A model generated the notes under the pieces. It was given only the letters and a program-made list of their open reading frames with translations, was not told where the DNA came from and searched no databases. Made by a program: the position numbers and the translations under genes. From Methanoplanus sp. FWC-SCC4 (GTDB taxonomy: Archaea > Halobacteriota > Methanomicrobia > Methanomicrobiales > Methanomicrobiaceae), in assembly GCF_032878975.1 (NCBI RefSeq), contig NZ_CP043875.1, positions 798,370 to 862,369 on the forward strand: a stretch of 64,000 bases of DNA, given 5' to 3'. Below are positions 26,174 through 35,701 of this stretch, piece by piece. Position 1 is the stretch's first letter. Every line of letters starts with the position of its first letter.

Positions 26174-26800
26174 TCAATCGGTTATAATCCCAAATAGTGC
26201 TTTTATCAGACTGATATAGTCGTTGTATGTGTTTTGCAACTTATCCATTTCACCTGAGATTACGGGAATTTTAATTGTATGTGAAGCGAGATTCGGTGCT
26301 GGTGTTGGTGTGGTGGGGACAGGAGTCTGTGTTACAACAGGTTTTGGTGTGGGTGTTTTTACAGGCGTTGGTCTTGGTGTCGGAGTTGGTGTTATTTTTG
26401 TGTAAACTCCCCAGTCATCATCTGCAAAAAATTTCTTTTCAACAGGCATTGCAACTTTTCCACTGCTGTCGGTTACAGTCAGTTTAACGGTGTATTGGCC
26501 TGTTTTTGTATAAATGTGGGTTGGATTCTGTTTGGTTGAGGATTCCCATTCATCGTCAAAATCCCAGTACCATGATTTTGGTGTTCCGCCTGTTGTTCTG
26601 TCAAAAAAATCCACTTTGTATATTATTCCTGTATAATCCTTATATTCGGGGTTATCTCCCCATTCGGATGTATCGATTCTGTACATTTCATAATCAAAAT
26701 CAGCTTCCATTTCAGCAAGTGCCGGAACTGCAAATGACATCAATAAAAGAATCATTCCTGTTATAGCAATATTTCTGTAAATTCTGTCAGTGTTTTTCAT
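26174..26800 (-). CDS. Secreted PKD-domain protein with Thr-Pro linker
   Basis: 208 residues: signal peptide (IAITGMILLLMSFAVPALA), an acidic segment, a PKD domain with the hallmark SWYWDFDDEWESSTKQNPTH and YTVKLTVTD strand, then a TPTP-rich linker (residues ~138-170) and a hydrophobic helical tail (NDYISLIKALFGIITD). Such proteins are extracellular binding or adhesion modules. Its start overlaps the stop of the upstream Yip1-like gene by four bases, so the two are made together. Confidence 0.85.
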   Translation of the reverse strand: MKNTDRIYRNIAITGMILLLMSFAVPALAEMEADFDYEMYRIDTSEWGDNPEYKDYTGIIYKVDFFDRTTGGTPKSWYWDFDDEWESSTKQNPTHIYTKTGQYTVKLTVTDSSGKVAMPVEKKFFADDDWGVYTKITPTPTPRPTPVKTPTPKPVVTQTPVPTTPTPAPNLASHTIKIPVISGEMDKLQNTYNDYISLIKALFGIITD

Positions 26801-27909
26801 ATATATGCAACCTCCCCGCTTATTATGAAATAATAAAATAAGCCAAACATAATTATGGCCGGAATAACTGATGCCATAATTGCCGGAATCTGGTCAGCAT
26901 AAAGTCCTTCTGTCATTCCTTTATACTGAATGAAAACCATCCCCAGAGGTGATAAGAATGCACCAAAAAGGGGTATTAATCCAAGAATCCCAAAAGGTGT
27001 GGCAGAATACATTGTGACTACTAGGGATTCCTCAGGCACCTGTTCTTCTCCTGCAATTTTTGCAATTAAAAATACAAGTATTCCATACACAAAAACTGAA
27101 ATTATTCCAAATACCAGCAACTCAATTATGAGGATGATTAATCCAGGAATATTTTTGAGAAGGTTTCCAAAAATCCCAAGTTCCGGTGCAATGAATGATG
27201 AAATAATTGCTGATGACAATGCCGTAACTACTGAGAAGATGGTAAGAACAAGAGTCATGTGAATAAATGCAGGGAGAATATCATCTGATGCAAGTGAAGG
27301 AAAAATGTCTTCGGGATTTTTTAATATTGCAATTATTTTCTCAATAAATGAAAGTTCGCCTGAAGAATATTTGTATTGCTGAAAACTTCTGCTATGTTCT
27401 GTATCATCGTATTCATCCTGAAAATCCATGGTATGTCCGGATTTGCCTGATGAATTGTCAATATATTCAGCTTCAAAGTCTGATTTGTAACCACCTTGAT
27501 TTTCACTCTGATATGTATAATGGTCTTTTGAATATTCGTTATAGCTCTCCTTATCATATTCCTGATAAATTTCCTGAGTTTTAACTGACCGGCGGCTGAT
27601 ATCTAAGAAATAATTAATATCTGAGAATATTTGTTCTCTAATATCTTCAAAATCAAATATCATAACCATTGAAGCATTGCTTCCGTCATCATAGAGTATT
27701 TTGATTTCTATGCATGGTTCATAATATTCATTTTCTATGCGGTTTGCACTCTCAATTGTACTTATCGGGTATATATATGGTTCTGACTGTGTATCCTGTG
27801 ATAAAATCAGATTTTCTTTTGTCACATTCAGATCAAATAACTGCCCGTTAATACGTACTTTTGATTGTGCCATACCTGCATTATTATGGTTGCTGTTATA
27901 TGGCTGCAA
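26797..27909 (-). CDS. Yip1-domain membrane protein with N-terminal PH-like domain
   Basis: 370 residues. Residues ~15-110 form a beta-rich domain (KVRINGQLFDLNVTKENLILSQ ... IEIKILYDDGSNASMVMIF) resembling archaeal PH-like domains. Next come an acidic Tyr/Asn/Ser-rich linker to ~190, then a five-to-six-helix Yip1 domain (residues ~200-370) with the KIAGEEQVPEESLVVTMYSATPFG loop typical of the family. The start is TTG with a GGAGTG site. It may organise membrane or export of the PKD protein encoded next; this is inference from overlap only. Confidence 0.75.
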   Translation of the reverse strand: MQPYNSNHNNAGMAQSKVRINGQLFDLNVTKENLILSQDTQSEPYIYPISTIESANRIENEYYEPCIEIKILYDDGSNASMVMIFDFEDIREQIFSDINYFLDISRRSVKTQEIYQEYDKESYNEYSKDHYTYQSENQGGYKSDFEAEYIDNSSGKSGHTMDFQDEYDDTEHSRSFQQYKYSSGELSFIEKIIAILKNPEDIFPSLASDDILPAFIHMTLVLTIFSVVTALSSAIISSFIAPELGIFGNLLKNIPGLIILIIELLVFGIISVFVYGILVFLIAKIAGEEQVPEESLVVTMYSATPFGILGLIPLFGAFLSPLGMVFIQYKGMTEGLYADQIPAIMASVIPAIIMFGLFYYFIISGEVAYI

Positions 27910-27996
27910 TATATCACTCCTTAAAATATGGATTTTGAAGAAAAATAATTTTGCATTGCCGGAATATGTTCCGGTATTCGAAAATTCAGCTTAGGA

Positions 27997-30228
27997 TTAT
28001 ATGAGCTGACCCTTTTCATTTTCTTTTTCAAACTTTGACATTAATGAAAGTATTGCAGGCATAACTACAATTGCGCCGATTAGTGAGAATCCTACTGTAA
28101 TCACGGTTACCATGCCAAAATTTTTTATAATGTTAAATGTTGACAAAAGCAATGCTGAAAAGCCGAATACTGTTGTCATTCCCGATACTGTAATAGCAGT
28201 GCCTATTTTTTGAACACCGGTTCTTATTGCATCATACTTGTTCATTCCGTTCTTTCTTTCCTCAATGTAGCGCTCCATGATAAGTATGGTATACTCCGAC
28301 GCAACACCAATTGTCATTGAACCCAAAACGGCGGTCATAGGAGTATAATCTATTCCAAGGACATACATTATGGCGCCATTCCATCCGACAATCATAATTA
28401 TGGGAATGAGCGGTGAAATTGCGGAGACTCTCCTGTATATAAGAATCAGCCAGAAGAATATCAGAATAAACCCAAGAATCGTCATCTGGGTTTTACCGTT
28501 TGCAATATCGTCTACAAGGTTTATTCCAAGATCCGTGCTTCCTGTAAGCATTGCAGAGATTCCCGGCGGAGGATAATTCCAGTTAAGTTCGGCTCTCATA
28601 TTGTAAACCAGAGATTTTGTCGGATCAACTTCAAGATCAAGCATTCCGAATTCTATGACAGAGTTCATCTGGCCGTTTAAATATGATTTTTTCTCATTGT
28701 CCGGAATCATTGAAATAATATGTTTTATTTCTGATTCGGTGTTTGGAAGCAGGCCACCGTTATATTTCTTTATAAGTGTTGATATGCTGGTAACCGAAGT
28801 AAGTTCATCATGAACGGACAATTCATAGTCACCAAAATCATTGATCCACTCTATAACTTCCGGATTAAGAATGTCATCCCCTTTTACATAGATAGTAAGA
28901 CTTTCTGTTGAACCCATTGTCCTGGTTACTTTTTTCATATCGACAACAGCCGGCATTTCAGGAGGTACAAAAGTTTCTTCATCATAACTTATTGGGACTC
29001 TGTTGTCAAGCTGGACACCGACAATTGCAATAAGTCCCAATAATAAGAGAACGACAACTGAATATCTGGCAATTTTATGTGAGACATTTCCAAGAAGGTT
29101 GTCGTATGCTGCCATTTTTTTCTTTAAACCCTCGTCAAGCTCTCCTTTGGGTTTATATCGCCTGAGAATTGCGTATGTGGGAACAATCAGGATTGCAGAG
29201 ATATAACAGCAGGTTACTCCGATAAGACATGTCATACCGAAATCAACTACCATTGGTATTGGTGAAATGTACATTGCAATAAAGCCCAGTGATGTTGCTA
29301 TCATTGCATAGAGAACAGAAGGTCCTGAATTTTCAACAGTTTTTTTGGCGGCAATTTCTATGTTCGGCTGACGTTTTGATTCTTCATCAAGTCTTGAATG
29401 GAACTGTATGGCATAATCTATTCCAATTCCGATTAATACCGGAAATGCGGCAATTACAACCATACTTATTGAAATTCCGGTCAGACCCATAATACCAAAT
29501 GTGTTTATGAGTCCCATGAAAACAATGCCGACAGGTAAGAAGCGATGACTTACATGAGCAAATAAAAGCCCTACTGCAACAACCATGAGGAGCATTGCAG
29601 CCATAATCAGGACACCTGTTGATTTGCCCATCTCTTCTCCCATCTGTTTCTGGAATGCAGGTGTTCCTGAGAGAGTTACCTTTGCATCAGGTGTGGGATT
29701 TGATATACTGATTATGGTTTCAAGATTTTTCAGTAATGTTTTTTTGTTTTCATCTGATATCCCCGTGTCAAGAGAGATAATTCCTATTGTCATCATATTT
29801 GACGGAAGATATTTCTCAAGAATTTCGGTGGGAATATTTTCTTTTGCGTTAATGATGTCAGATTGTGATTTGGGAAGTTTTCCGTTATTCACTGATTTTA
29901 CCATGTCAGCAAGACTGGTTACGCTTTTGACTCCTGCCTCATCTGAAAAATCTGTCATCAGGGTGTCCATGTATTTGAGATATTCTTTATCAAGGACATC
30001 ATCTGATTCGAAAATTACCATGATAGCATCAGACTTAAAGAGGTCTTTATAGTCCTCCAGTACAATTCCCTCAGGTGTTGTTTTGTCAACGTAGGTGTCA
30101 TCGCCTGTTTTCATATGGGTCTGCGACATTCCGTACATGGAGATAATAAACCAGACAATAATTATTGCTGCCACTATCTTTGGTTTGGATGCAATGAATT
30201 CGGCAAGATGTTTATATGGCGATATCAC
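27997..30228 (-). CDS. RND superfamily exporter, HAE3/MMPL-like
   Basis: 743 residues with the duplicated RND plan: TM1, a ~150-residue external loop, five helices (including the GIGIDYAIQFHSRL signature of the first half), a second external loop, and a second helix bundle with IGVASEYTILIMERY. Archaeal HAE3-family RND proteins export hydrophobic compounds or lipids (hopanoid- or isoprenoid-like) or help secretion. No periplasmic adaptor is expected. GTG start supported by a GAGG site. The C-terminal tail is charged (MSKFEKENEKGQLI). Confidence 0.9.
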   Translation of the reverse strand: MISPYKHLAEFIASKPKIVAAIIIVWFIISMYGMSQTHMKTGDDTYVDKTTPEGIVLEDYKDLFKSDAIMVIFESDDVLDKEYLKYMDTLMTDFSDEAGVKSVTSLADMVKSVNNGKLPKSQSDIINAKENIPTEILEKYLPSNMMTIGIISLDTGISDENKKTLLKNLETIISISNPTPDAKVTLSGTPAFQKQMGEEMGKSTGVLIMAAMLLMVVAVGLLFAHVSHRFLPVGIVFMGLINTFGIMGLTGISISMVVIAAFPVLIGIGIDYAIQFHSRLDEESKRQPNIEIAAKKTVENSGPSVLYAMIATSLGFIAMYISPIPMVVDFGMTCLIGVTCCYISAILIVPTYAILRRYKPKGELDEGLKKKMAAYDNLLGNVSHKIARYSVVVLLLLGLIAIVGVQLDNRVPISYDEETFVPPEMPAVVDMKKVTRTMGSTESLTIYVKGDDILNPEVIEWINDFGDYELSVHDELTSVTSISTLIKKYNGGLLPNTESEIKHIISMIPDNEKKSYLNGQMNSVIEFGMLDLEVDPTKSLVYNMRAELNWNYPPPGISAMLTGSTDLGINLVDDIANGKTQMTILGFILIFFWLILIYRRVSAISPLIPIIMIVGWNGAIMYVLGIDYTPMTAVLGSMTIGVASEYTILIMERYIEERKNGMNKYDAIRTGVQKIGTAITVSGMTTVFGFSALLLSTFNIIKNFGMVTVITVGFSLIGAIVVMPAILSLMSKFEKENEKGQLI

Positions 30229-30365
30229 TGTTTTTCCTCGAATATTTATGTATATATGTCAACTTAAGAGTATGATAAATCATTTGTTGCGAAAAGAACA
30301 ACAGATTTTGAAAAGTGTTCCTAAAAAATTCTAATGAAAAAAATCTGTGAAATCAGAACTAAATA

Positions 30366-31502
30366 TTAAGTTCTGAGTTTATCTGATTTCTGGGGCCTGT
30401 TATATTTCTTTTTGATCCATTTACTGATGTATTTTTGTGAATACATGCCTGATGCCGCAAAAACCAGACCGGCTATTGTGGAGTATATTATAATCCTTAC
30501 ACCTTCAATTCCCGGGAGGGGGAAATCGAGGTCTGTTGCAATTGCCAGGACATAAACACTTGCTCCGTATGCAATTATTCCAACAGAACTTACAAAAAAG
30601 GGAATTGCAATAACTCTCCCAAGAGCCGTTGGTTCGTTCAGATAGACATCAATTATTTTACCAATGGATGCAAAAAGCGCTGCAATTGTGAAATACCCTA
30701 TTGATCCATAAATAAATGATAGCAGGTAAAACAATACTCCCTGTTCGGCAGTATACCATTCAAGAAGACTTGTGAGACCTAAGATAATACCGATTAATCC
30801 TATCAGTATTGCCGAGATATATGCAACAAATGTAAAACGGCCTCCAAATAGCGAATTTCTCAACGATATAACAGCATAATTGAAGTATTCGTCTATACCA
30901 AGACCTTTGAACAGCAGATATATTCCAAGTGCACCTACCACAATAATAACTGCAATCTGGGGACTTCCAATCAGGTTGGCGATTGCGTAAAGAAGCATTG
31001 TTATTCCGACAGGCACAAGAAAAGTTCTTGCAATCTGCGGGTCATCCAGAAGTTTTTTGATGATATAATATGTTCCTTCAAGATTCGGCATCTGTTTGAC
31101 GATAACACGTTGTATGCTCTTTACATCTACAACGGACTGAATTATCGGAAGGATAAATTCGTCCTCAGCCCCGTCTGTTACAAGGATACATTCAGTAATT
31201 TCATGTTCCCAGATCATTTTACCCAGTTCGTATGAAATTCTTCTGTCCCCTTCAATCATGTTTGTATGACTGCCTCCGATGACAGCAACAAAAACTTCCT
31301 CTTCTTTTGCTTTTAGTTCATCGTATGTTTTGATCCCCTGGAATATTGCGTTTAAATCAGAATCTTCGGGGTCAGCCAAAGCTAACTTATTTGCTGTATC
31401 GAGACATTCTTTTCTTCCGAAAGCAGGTTCTTTTATTCCTGCTTTGAATCCAATATCGTCATCGCGGTCGACACATAATATTAGTGTCCTCACGTCCGGC
31501 AT
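30366..31502 (-). CDS. DUF373 family archaeal membrane protein
   Basis: 378 residues. The N-terminal ~150 residues are soluble, starting RTLILCVDRDDDIGFKAG and containing AVIGGSHTNMIEGDRRISYEL and CILVTDGAEDEFILPIIQS, Asp-rich strands that suggest a nucleotide or metal site. The C-terminal half has six to seven membrane helices. This arrangement is the archaea-specific DUF373 family with unknown function. Ends in a basic tail (KKKYNRPQKSDKLRT). Confidence 0.85.
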   Translation of the reverse strand: MPDVRTLILCVDRDDDIGFKAGIKEPAFGRKECLDTANKLALADPEDSDLNAIFQGIKTYDELKAKEEEVFVAVIGGSHTNMIEGDRRISYELGKMIWEHEITECILVTDGAEDEFILPIIQSVVDVKSIQRVIVKQMPNLEGTYYIIKKLLDDPQIARTFLVPVGITMLLYAIANLIGSPQIAVIIVVGALGIYLLFKGLGIDEYFNYAVISLRNSLFGGRFTFVAYISAILIGLIGIILGLTSLLEWYTAEQGVLFYLLSFIYGSIGYFTIAALFASIGKIIDVYLNEPTALGRVIAIPFFVSSVGIIAYGASVYVLAIATDLDFPLPGIEGVRIIIYSTIAGLVFAASGMYSQKYISKWIKKKYNRPQKSDKLRT

Positions 31503-31571
31503 CTAAATAGAAATCTATCTGGATGTATAAAAAATTGCCTAAAGAATGAGCAAAAAAAGGATATTTTGGAT

Positions 31572-32435
31572 TTAGATAAGTTTTGCACGCTGAAGAAGCA
31601 GGATATCATCTGTTGTGAGTTTTTCTCCGCTTCTGAACTGCTGAAATACCTGTTCAGCTTCCTTACGCACTGCTTTCTGCTCTTTGGTAACCTTTGTTTT
31701 CTTTGTTTTCTTGCGAAGACCGCCGATAACTTTATCGAAATCACGCATTTCTTTCTGGCAGGCAATGAAACTGTTGTGCTCTGCATCTGCTGCTTCCTGT
31801 GCTTCAACAAATTTTTTATGAGCTTCATCTGCTGCTTCACGTGATTTGTCAGCTTTACGGTAGCACTCTACCATTAAATCATGGTATTTCTGTGCAAGCT
31901 CTGCAGCTTCTGTGACAGCTGCATGGAGATCGGAAGCCTGTTTGCGGAATTCACGTGCTTCCTGTAGTTTTGTGTGGATCTCTTTGTTTTGCTCAAGTTC
32001 GTCTTCCTGTTCTTTTATTGAAAGCTTGAGCTGTTTTATCTTTTCGATAAGTTCACGTTCTTTTTCTGTGTTTAAAACGCGGGTCTGCTGTTCCATCTCC
32101 AGGCGTTCAATCTGCTTTTGTGAATCCTTAATGCCACGGTTGTTGCTTATTGCACCGTGTTCTTTTTTGAATGCATCAATTTCCTCAAAAAGAGCATTTG
32201 CCTGTTCGTTTAAAACATTTCTTTCTGCTTTTAATCTGTGAACATCATTATTTGCCTGATCGCGAAGCTCTTTGTTTTTTTGTGCTTCATCGACGAACTC
32301 CCTTGTCTGGCCATTGAGCTGGTTACGCTCACGTGCCTGGGCGCTTGCAAGTGCATTAAGTTCATTTCTTTTTTCTTTGTGTTCCTCCGATTGCTGGAGA
32401 ACAGTTTTTCTTTTATCTATCAGTTCGTTCAACAT
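31572..32435 (-). CDS. Archaeal long coiled-coil protein (COG1340-like)
   Basis: 287 residues, nearly entirely heptad-type coiled coil rich in Glu, Lys, Gln and Ala (residues ~5-245), ending with a basic KKTKKTKVTKEQKAVRKEAE patch and a conserved-looking FRSGEKLTTDDILLLQRAKL tail. Matches the archaeal COG1340 group, often misnamed phosphoserine phosphatase, related in shape to eukaryotic Bfr1-like RNA-associated coiled coils. A GTG at 32444 is open three codons upstream; ATG 32435 is preferred because AGGT lies before it. Function unproven. Confidence 0.75.
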   Translation of the reverse strand: MLNELIDKRKTVLQQSEEHKEKRNELNALASAQARERNQLNGQTREFVDEAQKNKELRDQANNDVHRLKAERNVLNEQANALFEEIDAFKKEHGAISNNRGIKDSQKQIERLEMEQQTRVLNTEKERELIEKIKQLKLSIKEQEDELEQNKEIHTKLQEAREFRKQASDLHAAVTEAAELAQKYHDLMVECYRKADKSREAADEAHKKFVEAQEAADAEHNSFIACQKEMRDFDKVIGGLRKKTKKTKVTKEQKAVRKEAEQVFQQFRSGEKLTTDDILLLQRAKLI

Positions 32436-32444
32436 GCTCAACAC

Positions 32445-33046
32445 ATACCTGTACTATTTTCAATTATGTTGGTCCCCTAAAAAAATGGCACAATGAACCG
32501 ATAGGATATACGGGTCTGAAAATAAACGAAACAAAAGATATCTTTACCGGGTATCATATAATTATGACAACCGTGTTCTTCTGGCTATTCCGTCTTCTCT
32601 CGTTCTACTCCCTTTTCCAGCGAAGATCTGATTTTTTATTTTCAGATCCTCAATATATCAGTAAATTGTGCACTCTTTTAGAACCTGCACAATAATTTCT
32701 ATAAAATAGAATCTTTATTGGTAATAAAATTATCGTATCTGTATCGGGATTAATTATAATGCCTGCAATTCTCCCAAAAAATAATTTTTCAGATTTTTCC
32801 GGGTTTGTTTAATTTAATATTTTATTTTGATTCTGCTTGAAATGCTTATAACGTGATTTTTTGTTTAATTATGCCGGAACAAATTTTTAGATCGTTATGT
32901 CCTGATCAAATTAATTTAAAAATCCAAAAAAGTATATTGCCTGAGAATACTCAGATTTTGTTTTTGATTATTTGTTTGATTTGTTAATTCATACCTGACG
33001 TTATGAAATGTGGTGGTATTTTTATGGAATTATTGGTCCTTTTGGT
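32445..33046. other. Long intergenic region between ftsZ and coiled-coil gene
   Basis: 602 bases with no supportable gene. It holds a pyrimidine-rich, less AT-rich patch (about 32570-32625) followed by the hairpin at 32625-32648, and downstream very AT-rich DNA. It may contain the coiled-coil gene promoter, the ftsZ 3' region and possibly a small RNA. Confidence 0.4.
32625..32648. terminator. Hairpin in ftsZ/coiled-coil intergenic region
   Basis: GATCTGA and TCAGATC form a perfect 7-bp stem around a T-rich 10-base loop. It may end a small transcript covering the pyrimidine-rich patch just before it, or serve as an operator. Direction not determined. Confidence 0.35.
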
Positions 33047-34219
33047 TCAGCGGATAAAGTCTATAAGTCCACCGCTTGTCTGTTCACCTGTTGCCCTTCT
33101 TCCGCTACTCACTGAGTTCATGTTATTGCGGGAATTCTGGCGTTCAAACGGTCCCTGAGCGATCTGCGTCGGTGATGAAGGAACAGAGTGGCTGTTGCCA
33201 ATGATCTGTGCGCTTTTAACACCTGTCATTATGGCCATAACTCTTACTTTGCCTTCAAATTCACTGTTGATTCGTGCTCCCCATATTACGTCTGCATGTG
33301 GATCAAGTTCGTAAGTAAGTGTGCTTGCAATGTCCTCTGCATCAGAAAGCGTAAGATCACTGCCGCCTGTTATGTGGATGAGGCCTCCTGTTGCGCCCCT
33401 GTAATCAATGTCGAGAAGTGGATGGTTGAGACATTCATGAACTACACTTTCGGATTTGTTTTGTTGCTTGCTTTCACCTACAAGCATAACTGCAACGCCT
33501 CCTTTGCTCATAATTGCGCGAACATCTGCGTAGTCAATGTTGATGAGTGAAGGTTCGGTAATAGTTTCTGAAATTCCCTTGACTGTTTCGGCAATTAACT
33601 GATCCATAACAGAAAATGCCTGGCCTAATGGAAGGTTTGGAACAAAACTCATGAGTCTGTTGTTATCCAGAACAATGACTGAGTCTGCTGCATTTGCAAG
33701 TGTGTCGAGGCCCTCTTCTGCACGGATTAAACGTGCTTTTTCTACCTGGAAAGGATAACTGACCATACCAACGACTATGGCGCCCTGCTCTTTTGCAATC
33801 TGTGCAACAACCGGTGCCACGCCTGTTCCTGTTCCTCCTCCCATTCCTGCAGTTACGAATACCAGATCTGCATCCTGTAAAAGTCCCTCGAGGGTTGTTC
33901 TTGCCATTTCAGCAGCACGTTTTCCTACGTCAGGGAAACCTCCTGCCCCGAGACCTTTTGTAAGTGATTTTCCAACCAGAACTCTTTTGTCTGCCTGAAT
34001 CATTTCAAGGTGCTGCTTGTCAGTGTTAACCGCAATTGTCTCAGCTCCTTTTACTTTCATGTGGTAGAGACGGTTGATTGTATTATTTCCTGCACCACCA
34101 CAACCAACTATTACGATTCTTGGCTGACCTACGAAATCCTCATCCCCGATGACTCCGCTTCTTTTGATGTTCTGCTCATATTCTGCGTGCTTTAAAGCCT
34201 CATTTATGATTGTCTGCAT
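33047..34219 (-). CDS. ftsZ: Cell division GTPase FtsZ (FtsZ2-type context)
   Basis: 390 residues. Motifs: [16 protein letters not shown] near residues 36-51, the tubulin signature [14 protein letters not shown] near 125-138, NADKQ-equivalent VNTDKQ, the T7-loop region [22 protein letters not shown], and a C-terminal disordered tail ending with the GLIDFIR peptide that in archaea binds SepF. A strong GGAGGT site precedes ATG. A CdrS-like ribbon-helix-helix gene lies just upstream in the same direction, the arrangement described for ftsZ2 in haloarchaea, hence the likely paralogue. Confidence 0.95.
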   Translation of the reverse strand: MQTIINEALKHAEYEQNIKRSGVIGDEDFVGQPRIVIVGCGGAGNNTINRLYHMKVKGAETIAVNTDKQHLEMIQADKRVLVGKSLTKGLGAGGFPDVGKRAAEMARTTLEGLLQDADLVFVTAGMGGGTGTGVAPVVAQIAKEQGAIVVGMVSYPFQVEKARLIRAEEGLDTLANAADSVIVLDNNRLMSFVPNLPLGQAFSVMDQLIAETVKGISETITEPSLINIDYADVRAIMSKGGVAVMLVGESKQQNKSESVVHECLNHPLLDIDYRGATGGLIHITGGSDLTLSDAEDIASTLTYELDPHADVIWGARINSEFEGKVRVMAIMTGVKSAQIIGNSHSVPSSPTQIAQGPFERQNSRNNMNSVSSGRRATGEQTSGGLIDFIR

Positions 34220-34322
34220 CCGATAAACCTCCTATTATTAAACCTCAAATTTCTAATGACATATGAAATTTCATGCCAAATGATTCCCCCATCCGGTTAT
34301 GTTTCCTCCAAAACAGAGAAAT

Positions 34323-34502
34323 TTACATTTCAAATGAAATTTGTTCACTGTCTCTGATAACCCGGTTTGCGTGTTTCTCGATGAGTTCTCTAACGGCATA
34401 CCTTATTGCTTCGGAAACCGTTGGAAATTCTCCTGCCTCCACAAGCTTTTGAAGCATTGCAACCTGCTGTGGGGGCAACCTGATTGTGACTCGCTCCATC
34501 AT
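34323..34502 (-). CDS. Ribbon-helix-helix regulator, CdrS-like
   Basis: 59 residues, an almost pure CopG/RHH domain: MERVTIRLPPQQVAMLQKLVEAGEFPTVSEAIRYAVRELIEK. The N-terminal strand contacts DNA and the GEFPTVSEAIR turn is typical of the archaeal cell-division regulators CdrS/CdrL. It lies 103 bases upstream of ftsZ on the same strand, as cdrS-ftsZ2 in haloarchaea, where CdrS controls division genes. Transfer of that role here is inference. Start ATG 34502 (or 34499); GTG 34511 is less likely. Confidence 0.8.
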   Translation of the reverse strand: MMERVTIRLPPQQVAMLQKLVEAGEFPTVSEAIRYAVRELIEKHANRVIRDSEQISFEM

Positions 34503-34523
34503 TGAAACCACATGTCCGACATT

Positions 34524-34587
34524 AAGCAGACTTATGTCTGCTTTTTGTCTGACTCACGTCTTCCCTTGGTCAGACCTTTATTCAGAC
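34524..34587. promoter_or_regulatory. Cluster of CAGAC/GTCTG sites upstream of cdrS
   Basis: Within 64 bases: the hairpin-capable dyad AAGCAGAC-TTAT-GTCTGCTT (34524-34543), GTCTGA (34547-34552), palindrome GGTC-A-GACC (34568-34576) and TCAGAC (34582-34587). A TATA-like string lies at 34608-34619 on both strands, serving cdrS (minus) and cobD (plus). The repeated pentamer suggests cooperative binding of a dimeric RHH protein, possibly CdrS itself. Confidence 0.45.
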
Positions 34588-34699
34588 AATCAATTGGTAT
34601 TACCTATAAGTATATATAAGCATCGGTTCTTACATTTTAGAGTCCCAAAATGGATATATGCATTTAAAATTAATTTATTCTAAAAAGGAGTTGTATTTC

Positions 34700-35701
34700 T
34701 TGAAATCCGTTTTTCTCTCTAAAGTAGAGCATGGTGGCGCGTCCCAGCTTTGTTATGCAAAACACTGTAAAGATGTGTTGGATTTTAGCGCGAGTTTAAA
34801 TCCGTATCCTCCTGATATTTCCTGGATTCCTGATATGAAACTTCTTTTGGAATATCCTGATGATTCTTATTATAATCTGAAGAAAGCAATTGCAAATACA
34901 TTTGGATGTCCTCCGGAGGCCGTGTGTGTTGGAAACGGTTCTATTGAGGTTATAAGGACATATTTCTACGCTACGATAGAGAAAAATGATTTTGTCAGGA
35001 TTGATCCTCATACATTTGGTGAATACTCATTGTCTGTTCAGCTTGCAGGTGGTAGATGTACGGTTTTGGATGATGTTGATTCCAGGGTACGTATAATCTG
35101 CAATCCAAACAATCCGACCGGCAGCATTCTTTCTTCATCTGAATTGATTGAAATTGCCAGGTCCCTTGAAGAATCAGGCAAACTCCTTTTTATAGATGAG
35201 GCATTCATTGACCTTGCTGATGAAAGGCAAAGTATGATCAATAAAGGTATTTCAAATGTTTTTGTCAGCAGATCACTCACTAAATCCTTTGCAGTTCCCG
35301 GATTAAGAATAGGTTTTGGTGTCGGTAATCCTGAACTTATTGAAAAGATGGAAGTAATAAGGCCTCCCTGGTCTGTTAATGCTTTTGCGGAGGATTTTGC
35401 GATAAAAGCCCTCGAAAACCTGGATCTGCTTGAAAAATCCTGTGAATTAATAAAAAAAGAGAAGATCTGGTTATATGAACAGTTTGAAAGGATTGGCATA
35501 AATTATGTCCCTTCAGCTGCAAATTATATTCTTTTAAACATCGGCGCTGATGCTTCTTTGTTCTCTAAAAAGATGCTTGATAAAAATATCTTTGTCCGTG
35601 ACTGCACATCATTTGGGCTTCCCCGGTCTATCAGAGTTGCTGTAAGGACAAGAGAAGAAAATTTGATTCTTGTGGAGGCATTGGAAAAGTGCTTTCAGTA
35701 A
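34700..35701 (+). CDS. cobD: L-threonine-O-3-phosphate decarboxylase / HisC-like aminotransferase
   Basis: 333-residue fold-type I PLP enzyme. Visible: EHGGASQL start, LDFSASLNPYPP, the VGNGSIEVI pocket, CNPNNPTGSI, FIDEAFIDLAD, and SLTKSFAVPGLRIGFGVGN carrying the Schiff-base Lys and phosphate-binding Arg. The family includes histidinol-phosphate aminotransferase and CobD. The overlapping downstream cobY gene favours CobD, which makes (R)-1-amino-2-propanol phosphate for the cobamide nucleotide loop. A TTG start with a GGAG site nine bases upstream is chosen over ATG 34658. Confidence 0.82.
   Translation: MKSVFLSKVEHGGASQLCYAKHCKDVLDFSASLNPYPPDISWIPDMKLLLEYPDDSYYNLKKAIANTFGCPPEAVCVGNGSIEVIRTYFYATIEKNDFVRIDPHTFGEYSLSVQLAGGRCTVLDDVDSRVRIICNPNNPTGSILSSSELIEIARSLEESGKLLFIDEAFIDLADERQSMINKGISNVFVSRSLTKSFAVPGLRIGFGVGNPELIEKMEVIRPPWSVNAFAEDFAIKALENLDLLEKSCELIKKEKIWLYEQFERIGINYVPSAANYILLNIGADASLFSKKMLDKNIFVRDCTSFGLPRSIRVAVRTREENLILVEALEKCFQ

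Noticed and set aside
34010-34195. Open frames antisense to ftsZ
   Set aside because: Shadows of ftsZ codon structure, without promoters or ribosome sites.
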